Part shown: piece after piece, positions 34,157 through 43,758 of the stretch
Numbering within the stretch: position 1 is the first letter of the stretch
Layout of the letters: the number at the start of each line of letters is the position of its first letter
Origin: Oceanihabitans sp. 2_MG-2023
GTDB lineage: Bacteria; Bacteroidota; Bacteroidia; Flavobacteriales; Flavobacteriaceae
Assembly: GCF_030547245.1 (NCBI RefSeq)
Contig: NZ_JAUOQT010000003.1
Location: forward strand, 310,001 to 374,000
Length of the DNA: 64,000 nucleotides
Direction of reading: 5' to 3'
Notes under the pieces: model-generated
What the model was told of the DNA's origin: nothing
Seen by the model: the letters and a program-made list of their open reading frames with translations, nothing else
Database searches by the model: none
Translations under genes and position numbers: made by a program

Positions 34157-36354
34157 TACAAACTTTGGTATGTATTAACCAGTCGTATAAATTCGGAACG
34201 ATAACCAAGCTTATCTTCTCCCCTTCCTGCTTCAGCAAGATCTATAACATCTTTTATATTAGAATTATTATGGTATTGAGAATAACGCATTTGCATTCCA
34301 AATAAAGCTACAGCGGATGCAAATTGCATGTCTTGAGAAGCTTCAACAGCGATGTCTTTTTGAATATGTATCATCTCTATACTTTTTTTACTTTCCGGTT
34401 TTTTGTATCTAAATTTAACCGTTAATAATTCGTCTTGAAAATTATCAGAAATCTCTTTTTTGGTATACTTTAAATCAGGAACACCCTTTAAGTATTTGCT
34501 TTTTGCTCCTACAGGAATCACTTCGTATAAAGCAGTAACGGTATGTCCGCTTCCTAATTCCCCAGCATCTTTTGCATCATCAATAAAATCTTCATCTTCT
34601 AATAGTCTATTTTCATAACCAATTAATCTATATGCTTGCACTTTATTAGGATTGAACTCTACTTGAATTTTCACATCTTTCGCAATAGTATAGAGTGTTC
34701 CTCCAAATTCTTTTCCAAACACTTTATTAGCTTCTTGCATGGTATCAATAAATGCATGATTTCCGTTTCCTTTATCTGCTAAAGTTTCTAATTTAGAGTC
34801 TTTGTAGTTACCATAACCAAAGCCAAGAACAGATAAAAACACACCAGATTTACGTTTTTCTTCAATTAAGATTTGCATGTCTTTATCACTGGATGCGCCA
34901 ACATTAAAATCGCCATCTGTTGCTAAAATCACTCTATTATTTCCTTTTTCTTTAAGGTTTTTTTCTGCTAATGCATATGCTAATTCAATACCTTCTCCTC
35001 CAGCTGTAGAACCTCCAGATTTCAATTTATCTAAAGCAGTTAATATTTTATTTTTATCTTTTCCTGAGGTTGGTTCTAAAGCAATTCCTGTTGCTCCTGC
35101 ATATACAACTATTGAAACTTTATCTTGCTCACGCAATTGATTCACTAATAATTTAAAAGCCGACTTTAATAATGGTAATTTATTCTGCGAACCCATTGAA
35201 CCAGAAACATCTATTAAAAACGTGAGGTTACTTGGTGGTAATTCTGCATTATCATATGTCTTAGCTTGTAAACCAATTTTCACTAATTTGGTTTCGCTAT
35301 TCCAAGGAGTAACTGTTAATTCTGTGTCTATAGAGAACGGATGTTCTCCAGTTGGCTGTGTGTAATTATAATCGAAATAATTCACCATTTCTTCAATTTT
35401 AACAGCATCAGCAGGAATATGTTGACCGCTATTTATCATTCTTCTCACATTGCTATAAGATGCTTTATCAACGTCTATAGAAAAAGTTGAAAGTGGTGAT
35501 GACGTGGTAGTTTCAAAATTATTTTCAATTATTTCCTCATAAACTTCTTGCGTATTATTGGCTATATCTTTTGGTGTATTTTCCAATTCTTTAATTGCTC
35601 TTTTAATAGCTTTTGACAGTTTATATTTCCCTGTTTTTGTTTGTACAACAATAACGCCATTCGAACCACGAATACCATACAAAGCTGCTGCATTTGGACC
35701 TTTTAATACAGAAATAGATTTTATTTTTTCTTTATTAATTGCTTGAGTATTCAAAATAGAACCATCAATTGGTACACCATCAATTACAAAAAGCGGCTTA
35801 CTTTCTCTAGTAATTGTAGCGTTTCCTCTTAATATTATTCTAGAGGAACTACCAACGGCATCATTAAACTTTTTCTTTACATGCAAAGGTTTTGAATTGG
35901 ATAGTCTTTTTACTTTTCGTTTGCCTCTATGCTTCACAGAAACACCACTTACTTTTCCAGATAATGCTGAATTAACAGATGTTGACGTAACTTTAGAAAC
36001 AGAATAACCTAAAGATTTCGATTCTTTCTTTAATCCTAAAGCGGTCACAACAACTTCGTCAAGTGTATTATCTGGTTTTAACGAAACATTAATTGTATCT
36101 GCTTTTCTAACCGTTTTTTCTTCGTTTGAAAAACCTACATAACGAAACAGTAATACGTCTCCTATATGCGCTTTAATAGTGTATTTTCCATCAAAATCGC
36201 TAGAAGTTCCAACGGTAGTGCCTTTTATTATTACAGTAGCTCCCGGTAATGGCAAACCATTTACTTCGCTTATTATTCCTGTAATTAATTTTTCTTGTGC
36301 ATGTAATTGTATTGTTACAAACAACACAAAAACAAATTGTAATACATGTTTCAT
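34156..36354 (-). CDS. vWA-domain protein fused to a SusC-type plug (YfbK-like)
   Basis: 732 residues. Signal peptide (1-19, ending LHAQ), a CarboxypepD_reg-like domain (about 22-95), the SusC signature DEVVVTALG (99-107), a TonB-receptor plug (about 130-240, with IDGVPIDG and ALYGIRGSNGVIVV), then a linker and a von Willebrand factor A domain with an intact MIDAS (DVSGS at 382-386) and the flanking segments of the YfbK/DUF3520 family up to the C-terminus. The outer-membrane beta barrel of SusC is absent. It is therefore a surface or periplasmic metal-dependent adhesion protein that carries the plug module but cannot form a pore. Ends at the carboxylase terminator. Confidence 0.88.
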   Translation of the reverse strand: MKHVLQFVFVLFVTIQLHAQEKLITGIISEVNGLPLPGATVIIKGTTVGTSSDFDGKYTIKAHIGDVLLFRYVGFSNEEKTVRKADTINVSLKPDNTLDEVVVTALGLKKESKSLGYSVSKVTSTSVNSALSGKVSGVSVKHRGKRKVKRLSNSKPLHVKKKFNDAVGSSSRIILRGNATITRESKPLFVIDGVPIDGSILNTQAINKEKIKSISVLKGPNAAALYGIRGSNGVIVVQTKTGKYKLSKAIKRAIKELENTPKDIANNTQEVYEEIIENNFETTTSSPLSTFSIDVDKASYSNVRRMINSGQHIPADAVKIEEMVNYFDYNYTQPTGEHPFSIDTELTVTPWNSETKLVKIGLQAKTYDNAELPPSNLTFLIDVSGSMGSQNKLPLLKSAFKLLVNQLREQDKVSIVVYAGATGIALEPTSGKDKNKILTALDKLKSGGSTAGGEGIELAYALAEKNLKEKGNNRVILATDGDFNVGASSDKDMQILIEEKRKSGVFLSVLGFGYGNYKDSKLETLADKGNGNHAFIDTMQEANKVFGKEFGGTLYTIAKDVKIQVEFNPNKVQAYRLIGYENRLLEDEDFIDDAKDAGELGSGHTVTALYEVIPVGAKSKYLKGVPDLKYTKKEISDNFQDELLTVKFRYKKPESKKSIEMIHIQKDIAVEASQDMQFASAVALFGMQMRYSQYHNNSNIKDVIDLAEAGRGEDKLGYRSEFIRLVNTYQSL

Positions 36355-36449
36355 ACATTTTTGGTTTTAAAGTTTAGGTAAAACTATACCTAAGTGCTAG
36401 TGTTTAAAACCAGAAATGCGTGAACTGTACGTTTGGGTGAGTAAACCCT

Positions 36450-37523
36450 TTATTCTAAAGTTTTTAGTGTTTCATGACGAAGAATCTTACCATTATCGCT
36501 TTCCATAAATTTTTCTACGGAATAGATTTTCTTAGGAATTTCAAATTTATCTAATCCAGCAAAAACCGATGTATCTACAGTATTGTCTTTACCTTCTACT
36601 ATTAAAATGATACATTCACCTAAAGTTTCATCCTTTTGTTTACTTATAAAAAAACGATTCTCTATTTTAGATTGTAGCTTTGCTTCTATTTGCTCAGGAA
36701 ACAGCTTTACTCCTCCAGAATTAATAACGTTATCATATCTACCAAGCCATTCAAAAGTATTTTCTGTATGTAATTTTACAACATCATTTGTTACTATTTT
36801 ATGATCTAAAAGCGATGGAGCCTCTATTATTAAGCAATTTCTTTCATCTTGAGTAATAATAATATTTGGAAGTGTTTTAAAAACCCCAGCACCCTTCTCT
36901 TCGGCTTTACTAAGATTATTTATTTTTTTAACTGCTATATGGGTTATGGTTTCTGTCATACCATAAGTTTCAAAAACGTTTGATTTAGAACTTTGAATTG
37001 CTTTTTTTAAACTAGCAGAAACAGCAACTCCACCAACAATTATGTTTTTTATATTATCGCAATATCCTTTGGTTTTTTGAAGCTGTAAAGGAATCATAGC
37101 ACAAAAATCATAATGCTTATCATAATCAAAAATTGGCTGACTTGTTGGAGCAACTAAATCTAGTTCTAAACCTAAAATCATAGCTCTAATTAGCATCATT
37201 TTACCAGCAATATACTCGGTTGGCAAACAATGTAAAGCAACATCTCCTGGTTGTAATTTAAAGAAATCTCCAGTTGCAATAGCAGAGTGTACCATTGCTT
37301 GCTTATTTAGTTTTATAGACTTAGGCTTTCCAGTAGAACCGGAAGTATCTACAATAAGATAGTCTTTATTATCTAACCAATCTATTAAAAAATTACCTAG
37401 ACTTTTTTCATATGCTAAACCTTCTTTAATCAAGCTATAACCTACATCTTTAAGGTCTTCAAAGGTATAGTTATTATTATTCAGTTTAAAACGATTATGT
37501 ACTTTGGTAAATTCTGGTGTCAT
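36450..37523 (-). CDS. menE: o-Succinylbenzoate-CoA ligase
   Basis: 357 residues, a short AMP-forming acyl-CoA synthetase as in Bacteroidota MenE. The phosphate-binding motif DTSGSTGKPKSIKL (about 58-71) and ETYGMTETI (A5, about 188-196) are present, followed by WLGRYDNVINSGGVK (A7/A8, with Asp binding the ribose). Activates o-succinylbenzoate in menaquinone synthesis. Its start codon overlaps the CPBP-protease stop by one base, and menC lies just beyond that gene, which confirms the menaquinone assignment. Confidence 0.9.
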   Translation of the reverse strand: MTPEFTKVHNRFKLNNNNYTFEDLKDVGYSLIKEGLAYEKSLGNFLIDWLDNKDYLIVDTSGSTGKPKSIKLNKQAMVHSAIATGDFFKLQPGDVALHCLPTEYIAGKMMLIRAMILGLELDLVAPTSQPIFDYDKHYDFCAMIPLQLQKTKGYCDNIKNIIVGGVAVSASLKKAIQSSKSNVFETYGMTETITHIAVKKINNLSKAEEKGAGVFKTLPNIIITQDERNCLIIEAPSLLDHKIVTNDVVKLHTENTFEWLGRYDNVINSGGVKLFPEQIEAKLQSKIENRFFISKQKDETLGECIILIVEGKDNTVDTSVFAGLDKFEIPKKIYSVEKFMESDNGKILRHETLKTLE

Positions 37524-38488
37524 TATTCTAATATTTTATAATCTTCTTTTGGTGGCGTAATTACTTTTCCGAAAAGTTTCTCATTCCAATTAGTCCATTT
37601 ATATTTTTTAGCAAGAATAAAAAGGATAATAGGAAAAACAATAAAAACTGGCATAAATACATCTATAAATCCTGCCGAAGTTGGCTCAGAAATATCTTTA
37701 AATAGAGAATCTGTTTGAAAAGCTGTCCAATCTGCAGTTACCAATAAAGCAGTAAATAAATTATTAGCTGCATGAAAACCTAAAGCAAGTTCTATACCAT
37801 CATCCATAAGCGTCATAACACCTAAAAAGAATCCTGTACCAATATAATATACCATAATTACATAACCTAGTTGCTCTACTTCTGGATTTGCTAAATGCAT
37901 CAAACCAAAAACAACAGAAGTAAATAGTAATGGAAACCATCTTGTTTTAGTAATAACACCTAATCCTTGCATTAAATAACCTCTAAAAAGGTATTCTTCC
38001 ATACTAGTTTGTAATGGTATAAACAAGATTGCAATTACCGCAAGTGTTAAAAAAGGCATCAATTCGAAATTCCATACATAGCTTTCTGGCTCCATATAAT
38101 AATCTAAAAACACAAAGGCAGAAGAAACCGTACCCCAAAGTATAAAAACAAACCAAAACCTATTCCAGTCTATTTTTTTTCTTGCTGTTGTTAATTCTGT
38201 AATCGACTGTTTATGAACAACTTTAGAGTTAAAAAACACTCCAATTAAACCAATAGCAAAACTTAATAGCATTAAAAACAAAAATAGGTTACTACCTAAA
38301 ATTTCGGCCATCCCTGGAATATCTTCAGGGAAATCTCCATTTTTTATTCCTTCAAAACCCAAGGAATAAAAAATACCACCAATTAAAGGAAAAGATCCTA
38401 ATAATTGCCATACGATACAAATAATGATGAATCCTACTAAATACCTCCACCACTCGTGTAATGATTTAAATGCTTGTTCTATATACAT
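37523..38488 (-). CDS. CPBP-family intramembrane metalloprotease
   Basis: 321 residues with eight or so hydrophobic helices. The CPBP (CAAX protease/bacteriocin-processing) motifs are all visible: EEYLFRG (about 163-169), FGLMHLANPE (FxxxH) and GFHAANN (HxxxN). These form a zinc or general-base site within the membrane. Bacterial CPBP proteins include bacteriocin-processing and immunity proteins; most have unknown substrates. Here it is embedded in the men operon, sharing one base with menE and 2 bp from menC, so it is co-expressed with menaquinone genes. Confidence 0.9.
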   Translation of the reverse strand: MYIEQAFKSLHEWWRYLVGFIIICIVWQLLGSFPLIGGIFYSLGFEGIKNGDFPEDIPGMAEILGSNLFLFLMLLSFAIGLIGVFFNSKVVHKQSITELTTARKKIDWNRFWFVFILWGTVSSAFVFLDYYMEPESYVWNFELMPFLTLAVIAILFIPLQTSMEEYLFRGYLMQGLGVITKTRWFPLLFTSVVFGLMHLANPEVEQLGYVIMVYYIGTGFFLGVMTLMDDGIELALGFHAANNLFTALLVTADWTAFQTDSLFKDISEPTSAGFIDVFMPVFIVFPIILFILAKKYKWTNWNEKLFGKVITPPKEDYKILE

Positions 38489-38490
38489 GT

Positions 38491-39525
38491 TTATAAATTA
38501 AATTTCCAATTCTTATTTTGTTGGTATTGCAATGTACCATTTTTTACCTGTAAAGGGCTTTCAAAGTTATTAGTAAACAAAGCTCCAGTTCCCAGCCCTT
38601 GTGGTAATGTACTTTTTAAAGTGTAGGTATATTGCGCAATAGCATTTAAACCAACATTACTTTCTAATGCACTTGTAATCCACCAACCAATATTATATTT
38701 TTCTGCTAAATCTATCCAATTTTGACTTCCTTTAAATCCGCCAACCAAACTTGGCTTTAAAATAATATATTGTGGCTGTATTGTTTGTAGTAATTCTTCT
38801 TTTTTCGTTACATTAAAAACACCAATTAATTCTTCGTCTAAAGCTATTGGTAAAGGGGTTTGATTACAAAGTTTTGCCATTTCTAAAATTTGACCTTGTT
38901 TTATTGGTTGTTCTATAGAATGCAAATCTAAATCGGAAAGTATTTTTAATTTTTCTAATGCTTCGGATGGTGAAAAAGCGCCATTTGCATCTACTCGTAA
39001 TTCAATATCATTTTGCGAATATTCTTTTCGAATAGATTGTAATAACTGAAGCTCTGTTTGAAAATCTATTGCTCCAATCTTCATTTTTATACAACTAAAA
39101 CCAGCTTCAATTTTATCTTTTATTTGTTGTTTCATAAAAGCTTCGGTTCCCATCCAAATTAATCCGTTAATAGGAATACTATCTTTTTCTTGTGTAAATT
39201 CGGAAGGAAAAAGAATAAAAGGGTTTTCATTTTGTAAAGAAATAAAGGCCTGTTCTAATCCAAATTGGATACTTGGAAACGCAATTAATTCTGCAAATAA
39301 AATATCTAAACCCAAATGGATATTGGTACAAGTCCATTGTAATTTCTCTTCATAGTCTGGCACATCATCAATACTTAAGCCTCTAAAAACTCCACATTCA
39401 CCAATACCTTTCTTACCTTTATGTTCTAAAATTAAAAACCAAGTCTCTTTGGTTTTTAAAATCCCACGAGAAGTCCCACTTGCTTGCTTAAAATTTAAAA
39501 TATGTTTTTTGTAGGCTGCTATCAT
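38491..39525 (-). CDS. menC: o-Succinylbenzoate synthase
   Basis: 344 residues from the ATG at 39525; an upstream start at 39576 adds a non-conserved leader. Enolase-superfamily fold: the KMKIGA segment with catalytic lysine pair (about 143-149), Mg ligands Asp in RVDANGAF, Glu in SIEQPI and Glu in ALDEELIG, and a late acid/base lysine in ILKPSLVGG. Dehydrates SHCHC to o-succinylbenzoate, the step before MenE. First gene of the menC-CPBP-menE operon, divergent from the hydroxylase gene. Confidence 0.9.
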   Translation of the reverse strand: MIAAYKKHILNFKQASGTSRGILKTKETWFLILEHKGKKGIGECGVFRGLSIDDVPDYEEKLQWTCTNIHLGLDILFAELIAFPSIQFGLEQAFISLQNENPFILFPSEFTQEKDSIPINGLIWMGTEAFMKQQIKDKIEAGFSCIKMKIGAIDFQTELQLLQSIRKEYSQNDIELRVDANGAFSPSEALEKLKILSDLDLHSIEQPIKQGQILEMAKLCNQTPLPIALDEELIGVFNVTKKEELLQTIQPQYIILKPSLVGGFKGSQNWIDLAEKYNIGWWITSALESNVGLNAIAQYTYTLKSTLPQGLGTGALFTNNFESPLQVKNGTLQYQQNKNWKFNL

Positions 39526-39606
39526 AATTCGCTCCAAAAATAGACAATAATTTTTGTATTTTGCATACCAAACCACTGCTAGTGATAATAATTTTTTAAC
39601 AAAAAA

Positions 39607-40524
39607 ATGACAGAGTTTCCCGATATTATTCTTTATGCTATTCCGTTTTTTATAGTTTCTATGCTATTAGAGCTTTATATCACCATAAAAGAAAACATCC
39701 AGACTTATGAAACCAAAGATGCTGTTTCGTCTATTGCTATGGGTTTAGGGAATGTTTTTTTAGGCTATTTTAGTAAGGCTTTGGTTTTGATTAGCTTTTT
39801 TTATGTGTATGAAAATTTCAGATTATTTACCATCCCTATAGTTTGGTGGAGTTTTATACTTATTTTCTTTGCTGACGATTTTGCGTATTATTGGTTTCAT
39901 AGGATTTCGCATGAATGCAGAATATTTTGGGCTTCGCATGTGGTGCATCATTCGTCACAACATTATAATTTAAGTACTGCATTAAGACAAACGTGGTCTG
40001 GAGGGTTTTACACCTTTATTTTCTGGTTGTGGTTACCAATTTTAGGGTTTCATCCAGGAATGATTATACTACAAATGTCTATTAGTTTATTATACCAATT
40101 CTGGATACATACCGAAGCTATTCATAAAATGCCTTCATGGTTTGAAGCTGTTATGAACACACCTTCGCATCACAGAGTACATCATGGAAGTAACCCTTTA
40201 TATTTAGATAGAAATCATGCTGGCATTCTAATTATTTGGGATAAGCTTTTTGGCACTTTTCAAGCCGAACTAAAAGAAGAAAAGGTTGTTTATGGTTTGG
40301 TATCTAATATAAACACCTATAATCCTGTTAAAATTGCTTTTATAGAGTGGATTAACTTATTTAAAGATGCCTTTTCCGGAAAAAAATCATTAAAAAATAG
40401 GTTTTTATATTTAATAAAACCTCCGGGTTGGAAACATGATGGTACCGGAAAATTGAGTGGGGATTTAAGAGCTGAATGGATAAAAAAGAGTTTTCAATCA
40501 CAATCGCAGTTTTCAGAAAAATAA
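39607..40524 (+). CDS. Sterol desaturase/fatty acid hydroxylase family membrane protein
   Basis: 305 residues. Four or so hydrophobic helices and the three histidine boxes of the diiron membrane hydroxylases: HRISHE (about 98-103), HVVHHSS (about 111-117) and HRVHHGSN (about 194-201). The family hydroxylates or desaturates lipids, including sterols, hopanoids, carotenoids and sphingolipid-like fatty acids; substrate not determinable. Followed 36 bp later by an SDR oxidoreductase gene on the same strand, which could act on the same lipid. Confidence 0.9.
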   Translation: MTEFPDIILYAIPFFIVSMLLELYITIKENIQTYETKDAVSSIAMGLGNVFLGYFSKALVLISFFYVYENFRLFTIPIVWWSFILIFFADDFAYYWFHRISHECRIFWASHVVHHSSQHYNLSTALRQTWSGGFYTFIFWLWLPILGFHPGMIILQMSISLLYQFWIHTEAIHKMPSWFEAVMNTPSHHRVHHGSNPLYLDRNHAGILIIWDKLFGTFQAELKEEKVVYGLVSNINTYNPVKIAFIEWINLFKDAFSGKKSLKNRFLYLIKPPGWKHDGTGKLSGDLRAEWIKKSFQSQSQFSEK

Positions 40525-40560
40525 AAAGAGACTAAAAATACTTATATTCACAAGTACAAG

Positions 40561-41352
40561 ATGACATTTAATAATAAAGTAGTATGGATTACTGGCGCTT
40601 CCAGCGGAATTGGTAAAAGCTTAGCAATTACACTTTCGCAAGAAAATTGCAAATTGATTCTTTCTTCTAGAAGAAAAGAAGCACTTGAAAAGGTGAAAGC
40701 GCTATGTAATAATCCTAAAAACATTACTGTTTTACCTTTAGATTTAGCGGAAACAAATTCTCTTAAAAAAATAACTGAAATGGCTATTTCCAGCTTCGGA
40801 AAGATTGATATTCTTATTAATAATGGAGGCATTAGTCAGCGTTCTCCAATAATTGAAACTACTATAGAAGTAGACCGAAAATTAATGGAAGTAGATTATT
40901 TAGGCACTGTTGCTTTAAGCAAAGCACTTTTACCACATTTTGTTGCTAATAATTATGGCCATTACGTGGTTGTTTCTAGTTTAATGGGAAAGTTTAGTTC
41001 TCCTTTTCGATCTGCTTACTGTGGTGCAAAACATGCTTTACATGGTTTTTTTGATGCTTTACGTTTAGAACATGAAGCAGACAATGTAAAAGTCACTATG
41101 ATTTGCCCTGGATTTGTTAATACTAATGTCGCTAGAAATGCTTTAACAGCAGATGGAAGCAAACAAGGAGATCAAGATGAAATGACCGAAAAAGGGCTTC
41201 CTGTAGCTGTATTTACAAAAAAAATGCTTCAAGCAATCCGTAAAGAAAAGTTTGAAGCATATATTGGTAAAAAGGAAAGATTTGGTATTTATTTAAAACG
41301 AATTTCCCCTAAATTATTACATAAACTAGTTTTAAGAAGTAAAGTACGATAG
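40561..41352 (+). CDS. SDR-family oxidoreductase
   Basis: 263 residues. Classical short-chain dehydrogenase: TGASSGIGKS cofactor loop (about 12-21), NNGGIS (about 88-93), catalytic Ser in VVSSLMG, and YCGAKHA with Tyr and Lys (YxxxK). Close to the DHRS-type SDRs of unknown lipid or steroid substrate. Same-strand neighbour of the sterol-desaturase-family gene. Convergent with the GIN-domain gene, with no gap between their ends. Confidence 0.92.
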   Translation: MTFNNKVVWITGASSGIGKSLAITLSQENCKLILSSRRKEALEKVKALCNNPKNITVLPLDLAETNSLKKITEMAISSFGKIDILINNGGISQRSPIIETTIEVDRKLMEVDYLGTVALSKALLPHFVANNYGHYVVVSSLMGKFSSPFRSAYCGAKHALHGFFDALRLEHEADNVKVTMICPGFVNTNVARNALTADGSKQGDQDEMTEKGLPVAVFTKKMLQAIRKEKFEAYIGKKERFGIYLKRISPKLLHKLVLRSKVR

Positions 41353-42117
41353 TTAGTTTATTTTAACAATTTCCACTTCCCCTATAGAAAGCCCTTTTTC
41401 TAAAGTTGCACCTCCTTTATAGGTAATCGTTGGTTCTCCATAAGAAACTATTTTTAGTTTATCGGAAACATTACATTGGTAACTACCATCGCCATACGCA
41501 GTAATTTTAGCAAGTTTACTATTCACTTGTAAAAGATCTACAACAGATTCTCCGTAACCAATAACTTTCTGATTTTCAATGCTTCCGTTTTCTATTTTTA
41601 AATGACTTTCACCATAAATGGATACTTTCATTTCTTTTAAAGTAACATCTTTCATAATCACTTGCGATTCACCATAAATATTAAAAGTTATTTTATCTGA
41701 AATAATAGCATCCTCAAAATTAAAACGTTCTTCTCCTCTTAAAGAAAATGTTTTTACTTTTTTATAATATACAATCGCTTTTGCAACGGTTCCTTTATAA
41801 GCAGCAACGGTTCTATTTTTTGTACTTGTTTCTTTATCTTTTTCGGTTACTGTTTTTGCATCATCAAGATATAACTGAAGTGTTTTCCCTTTAACTTCTA
41901 CATTTATTTCGTCTAAAGGTTCGGTTAACATTTCTATAACCACTTTTTCAACATCTGCGGTTTTAAAGACTACTTCAATATGTGGACTAACAATAACTTT
42001 ATCGAAAGTCTTTACTGTAAAAGTTTTAGATTGTGCTTGTATTACAGAAGTTTGAAAGAAAAAAATTGCTGTAAAAACAAGAAATAAATTCGATTTGTAA
42101 TTTAAAAAAGTATGCAT
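41353..42117 (-). CDS. Secreted head-GIN (DUF2807) domain protein
   Basis: 254 residues from the ATG at 42117; an earlier in-frame start at 42144 would precede the signal peptide with a hydrophilic leader. Signal peptide (about 1-29, ending IQAQ). The C-terminal two thirds form a right-handed beta-helix with regular YGES/YGDG turns roughly every 20 residues (about 140-235). GIN domains are common and poorly understood in Bacteroidota. Envelope-associated. Confidence 0.8.
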   Translation of the reverse strand: MHTFLNYKSNLFLVFTAIFFFQTSVIQAQSKTFTVKTFDKVIVSPHIEVVFKTADVEKVVIEMLTEPLDEINVEVKGKTLQLYLDDAKTVTEKDKETSTKNRTVAAYKGTVAKAIVYYKKVKTFSLRGEERFNFEDAIISDKITFNIYGESQVIMKDVTLKEMKVSIYGESHLKIENGSIENQKVIGYGESVVDLLQVNSKLAKITAYGDGSYQCNVSDKLKIVSYGEPTITYKGGATLEKGLSIGEVEIVKIN

Positions 42118-42188
42118 TGGTTTTGTTTTAAAGGTTAAACACAAACTAAAGACCAGTTTTTTTTTAAACTGTTACAGTTTTAAATAAA

Positions 42189-42554
42189 TTACTTGTATTC
42201 TATAATTAAATAAACCGAAGTACTATCTCCAACATTTAAAACTTCATGCTGTGTCACTTTATCTTTACTCCAACTAGTTCCTGTTTTTACATGCACCGTT
42301 TTAGTACCACTTGTGTCTTTAATTTTAAAAGTCCCTCCTTTTAAAGTATAACCAAAATGTGGTTGGTGTTCGTGTTTTTCATGGCCAACACCTGGAGCAA
42401 ATGTGCATTTTAAAACACGTACATGTTTGTCTTCATGTATCATTTCACAAACACTTTCTCCTTGCCAACCTGCTTGCAAAGGATCTGGGAGTGTGGTTTT
42501 TTGTTTGCAGGAGAATATTAAGAAAATGATTATAAAATAAAAAAAGTGTCTCAT
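42189..42554 (-). CDS. Cupin-domain lipoprotein
   Basis: 121 residues. Lipobox LIFSC (cysteine about 16) after a short hydrophobic leader. One cupin barrel with metal-ligand candidates HEKHEHQPHFGY (about 57-68) and a late His in TQHEVLN. Substrate unknown. The gene is downstream of holA on the same strand, with 76 bp between. Confidence 0.8.
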   Translation of the reverse strand: MRHFFYFIIIFLIFSCKQKTTLPDPLQAGWQGESVCEMIHEDKHVRVLKCTFAPGVGHEKHEHQPHFGYTLKGGTFKIKDTSGTKTVHVKTGTSWSKDKVTQHEVLNVGDSTSVYLIIEYK

Positions 42555-42579
42555 ATTGTATTGTTTATATTTTAGAAAA

Positions 42580-42604
42580 CACTTCGACAGGCTAATTGTG
42601 ACAT
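42580..42604. repeat. Short intergenic repeat related to family A
   Basis: CACTTCGACAGGCTAATTGTGACAT resembles the flavobacterial intergenic CTTCGACAGGCT...GTGACA motif (described here by position for its full length). Its GTGACAT end matches the family A copies. Confidence 0.4.
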
Positions 42605-42630
42605 CAAAGTATAAATTATCTTCTTTTAAA

Positions 42631-43635
42631 TTAATTCATAATTCTAACCAATAACTCTTTTAGTAAATCACCTTGAGACACCGAGTTACTGCCAACACCT
42701 TTACTTTTTACATCAAACTCACGTAGAGTAGCAATTACCACACTAACTTGTCGCATTGGGTAATTTCTAGCTGCTGTTATATATTCGTTTACAAAATAAG
42801 GGTTTACTTTTAATGCAGATGCAACATTTCTTGGGTTTTTATCTGTTAAACCATGTAAATGCAATAGTTGGGAGAAGAAATTAAAAAGCAGTGAAACCGT
42901 TACAACCATTGGGTTATCCTTTGGGTTATCGGCAAAATAGTGTGCAATTTTATGTGCTTTTAAAACATTACGTTCCCCAACAGCTTTTCGTAATTCGAAG
43001 TTATTATAGTCTTTACTAATACCTATATTTTCTTCAATATGCTCTGGAGAAATTTGTGTGCCTTCTGGTAATACAATCTTAAGTTTATCTAACTCATTAC
43101 TAATTTTACTCAAATCGGTTCCTAGAAATTCTACTAACATTTGTGATGCCTTTGGAGAAATAGTATAATTTTTTCCAGAAAGTACTCTTCGGATCCAATC
43201 TGCTACTTGATTTTCGTATAGTTTTTTACTTTCAAAAACAACTCCTACTTTTTTAATTGCCTTGTACAGTGCCTTACGCTTATCAATTTTTTTATACTTA
43301 TAATTAAGTACCAAAACGGTTGTAGGTTGCGGATTTGCTGCATAAGCAGCAAGTTGTTCTATAGTTCTAGATAAATCTTGTGCTTCTTTAACAATTACCA
43401 CTTGACGTTCTGCCATCATTGGGTAACGTTTTGCATTACTTACAATATCATCAATCGTTACATCACGACCATAAAGAACCATTTGGTTAAAACCCTTCTC
43501 TTCTTCGGCTAAAACATTCGCTTCAATATAATCGGAAACACTATCTATATAATAGGCTTCTTCTCCCATTAAAAAATAAATAGGTTTTAGATTTCCTTTC
43601 TTTATGTCTATTATTAGTTGTTTAACTTCGTCCAA
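42631..43635 (-). CDS. holA: DNA polymerase III delta subunit
   Basis: 334 residues from a TTG at 43635 (MDEVKQLIIDIKKG), the usual beginning of flavobacterial HolA; a TTG six codons earlier is also open. Clamp-loader delta features: YFLMGEEAYYIDSV (about 20-33), the AAA-like module with VIVKEAQDLS (about 78-87), and the C-terminal helical collar. Delta opens the beta clamp. Divergent from the HsdR-N-like gene, a common neighbour of holA in Bacteroidota. Confidence 0.93.
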   Translation of the reverse strand: MDEVKQLIIDIKKGNLKPIYFLMGEEAYYIDSVSDYIEANVLAEEEKGFNQMVLYGRDVTIDDIVSNAKRYPMMAERQVVIVKEAQDLSRTIEQLAAYAANPQPTTVLVLNYKYKKIDKRKALYKAIKKVGVVFESKKLYENQVADWIRRVLSGKNYTISPKASQMLVEFLGTDLSKISNELDKLKIVLPEGTQISPEHIEENIGISKDYNNFELRKAVGERNVLKAHKIAHYFADNPKDNPMVVTVSLLFNFFSQLLHLHGLTDKNPRNVASALKVNPYFVNEYITAARNYPMRQVSVVIATLREFDVKSKGVGSNSVSQGDLLKELLVRIMN

Positions 43636-43673
43636 AATATTTGTTCTTAACAATCGATGTATACGCTATTTTC

Positions 43674-43738
43674 TACTTTTATCGAAGTATCTATAAATCT
43701 GCGATAATATTTTCTAAGAAAACCACTCGATGTGACAT
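43674..43738. repeat. Dispersed intergenic repeat, family A (diverged)
   Basis: CCACTCGATGTGAC at 43723-43736 matches the family A end with two changes; upstream it keeps ATCGAAGTAT and AATATTTTC. Confidence 0.4.
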
Positions 43739-43758
43739 TATAATTATAAATTTGTGTA

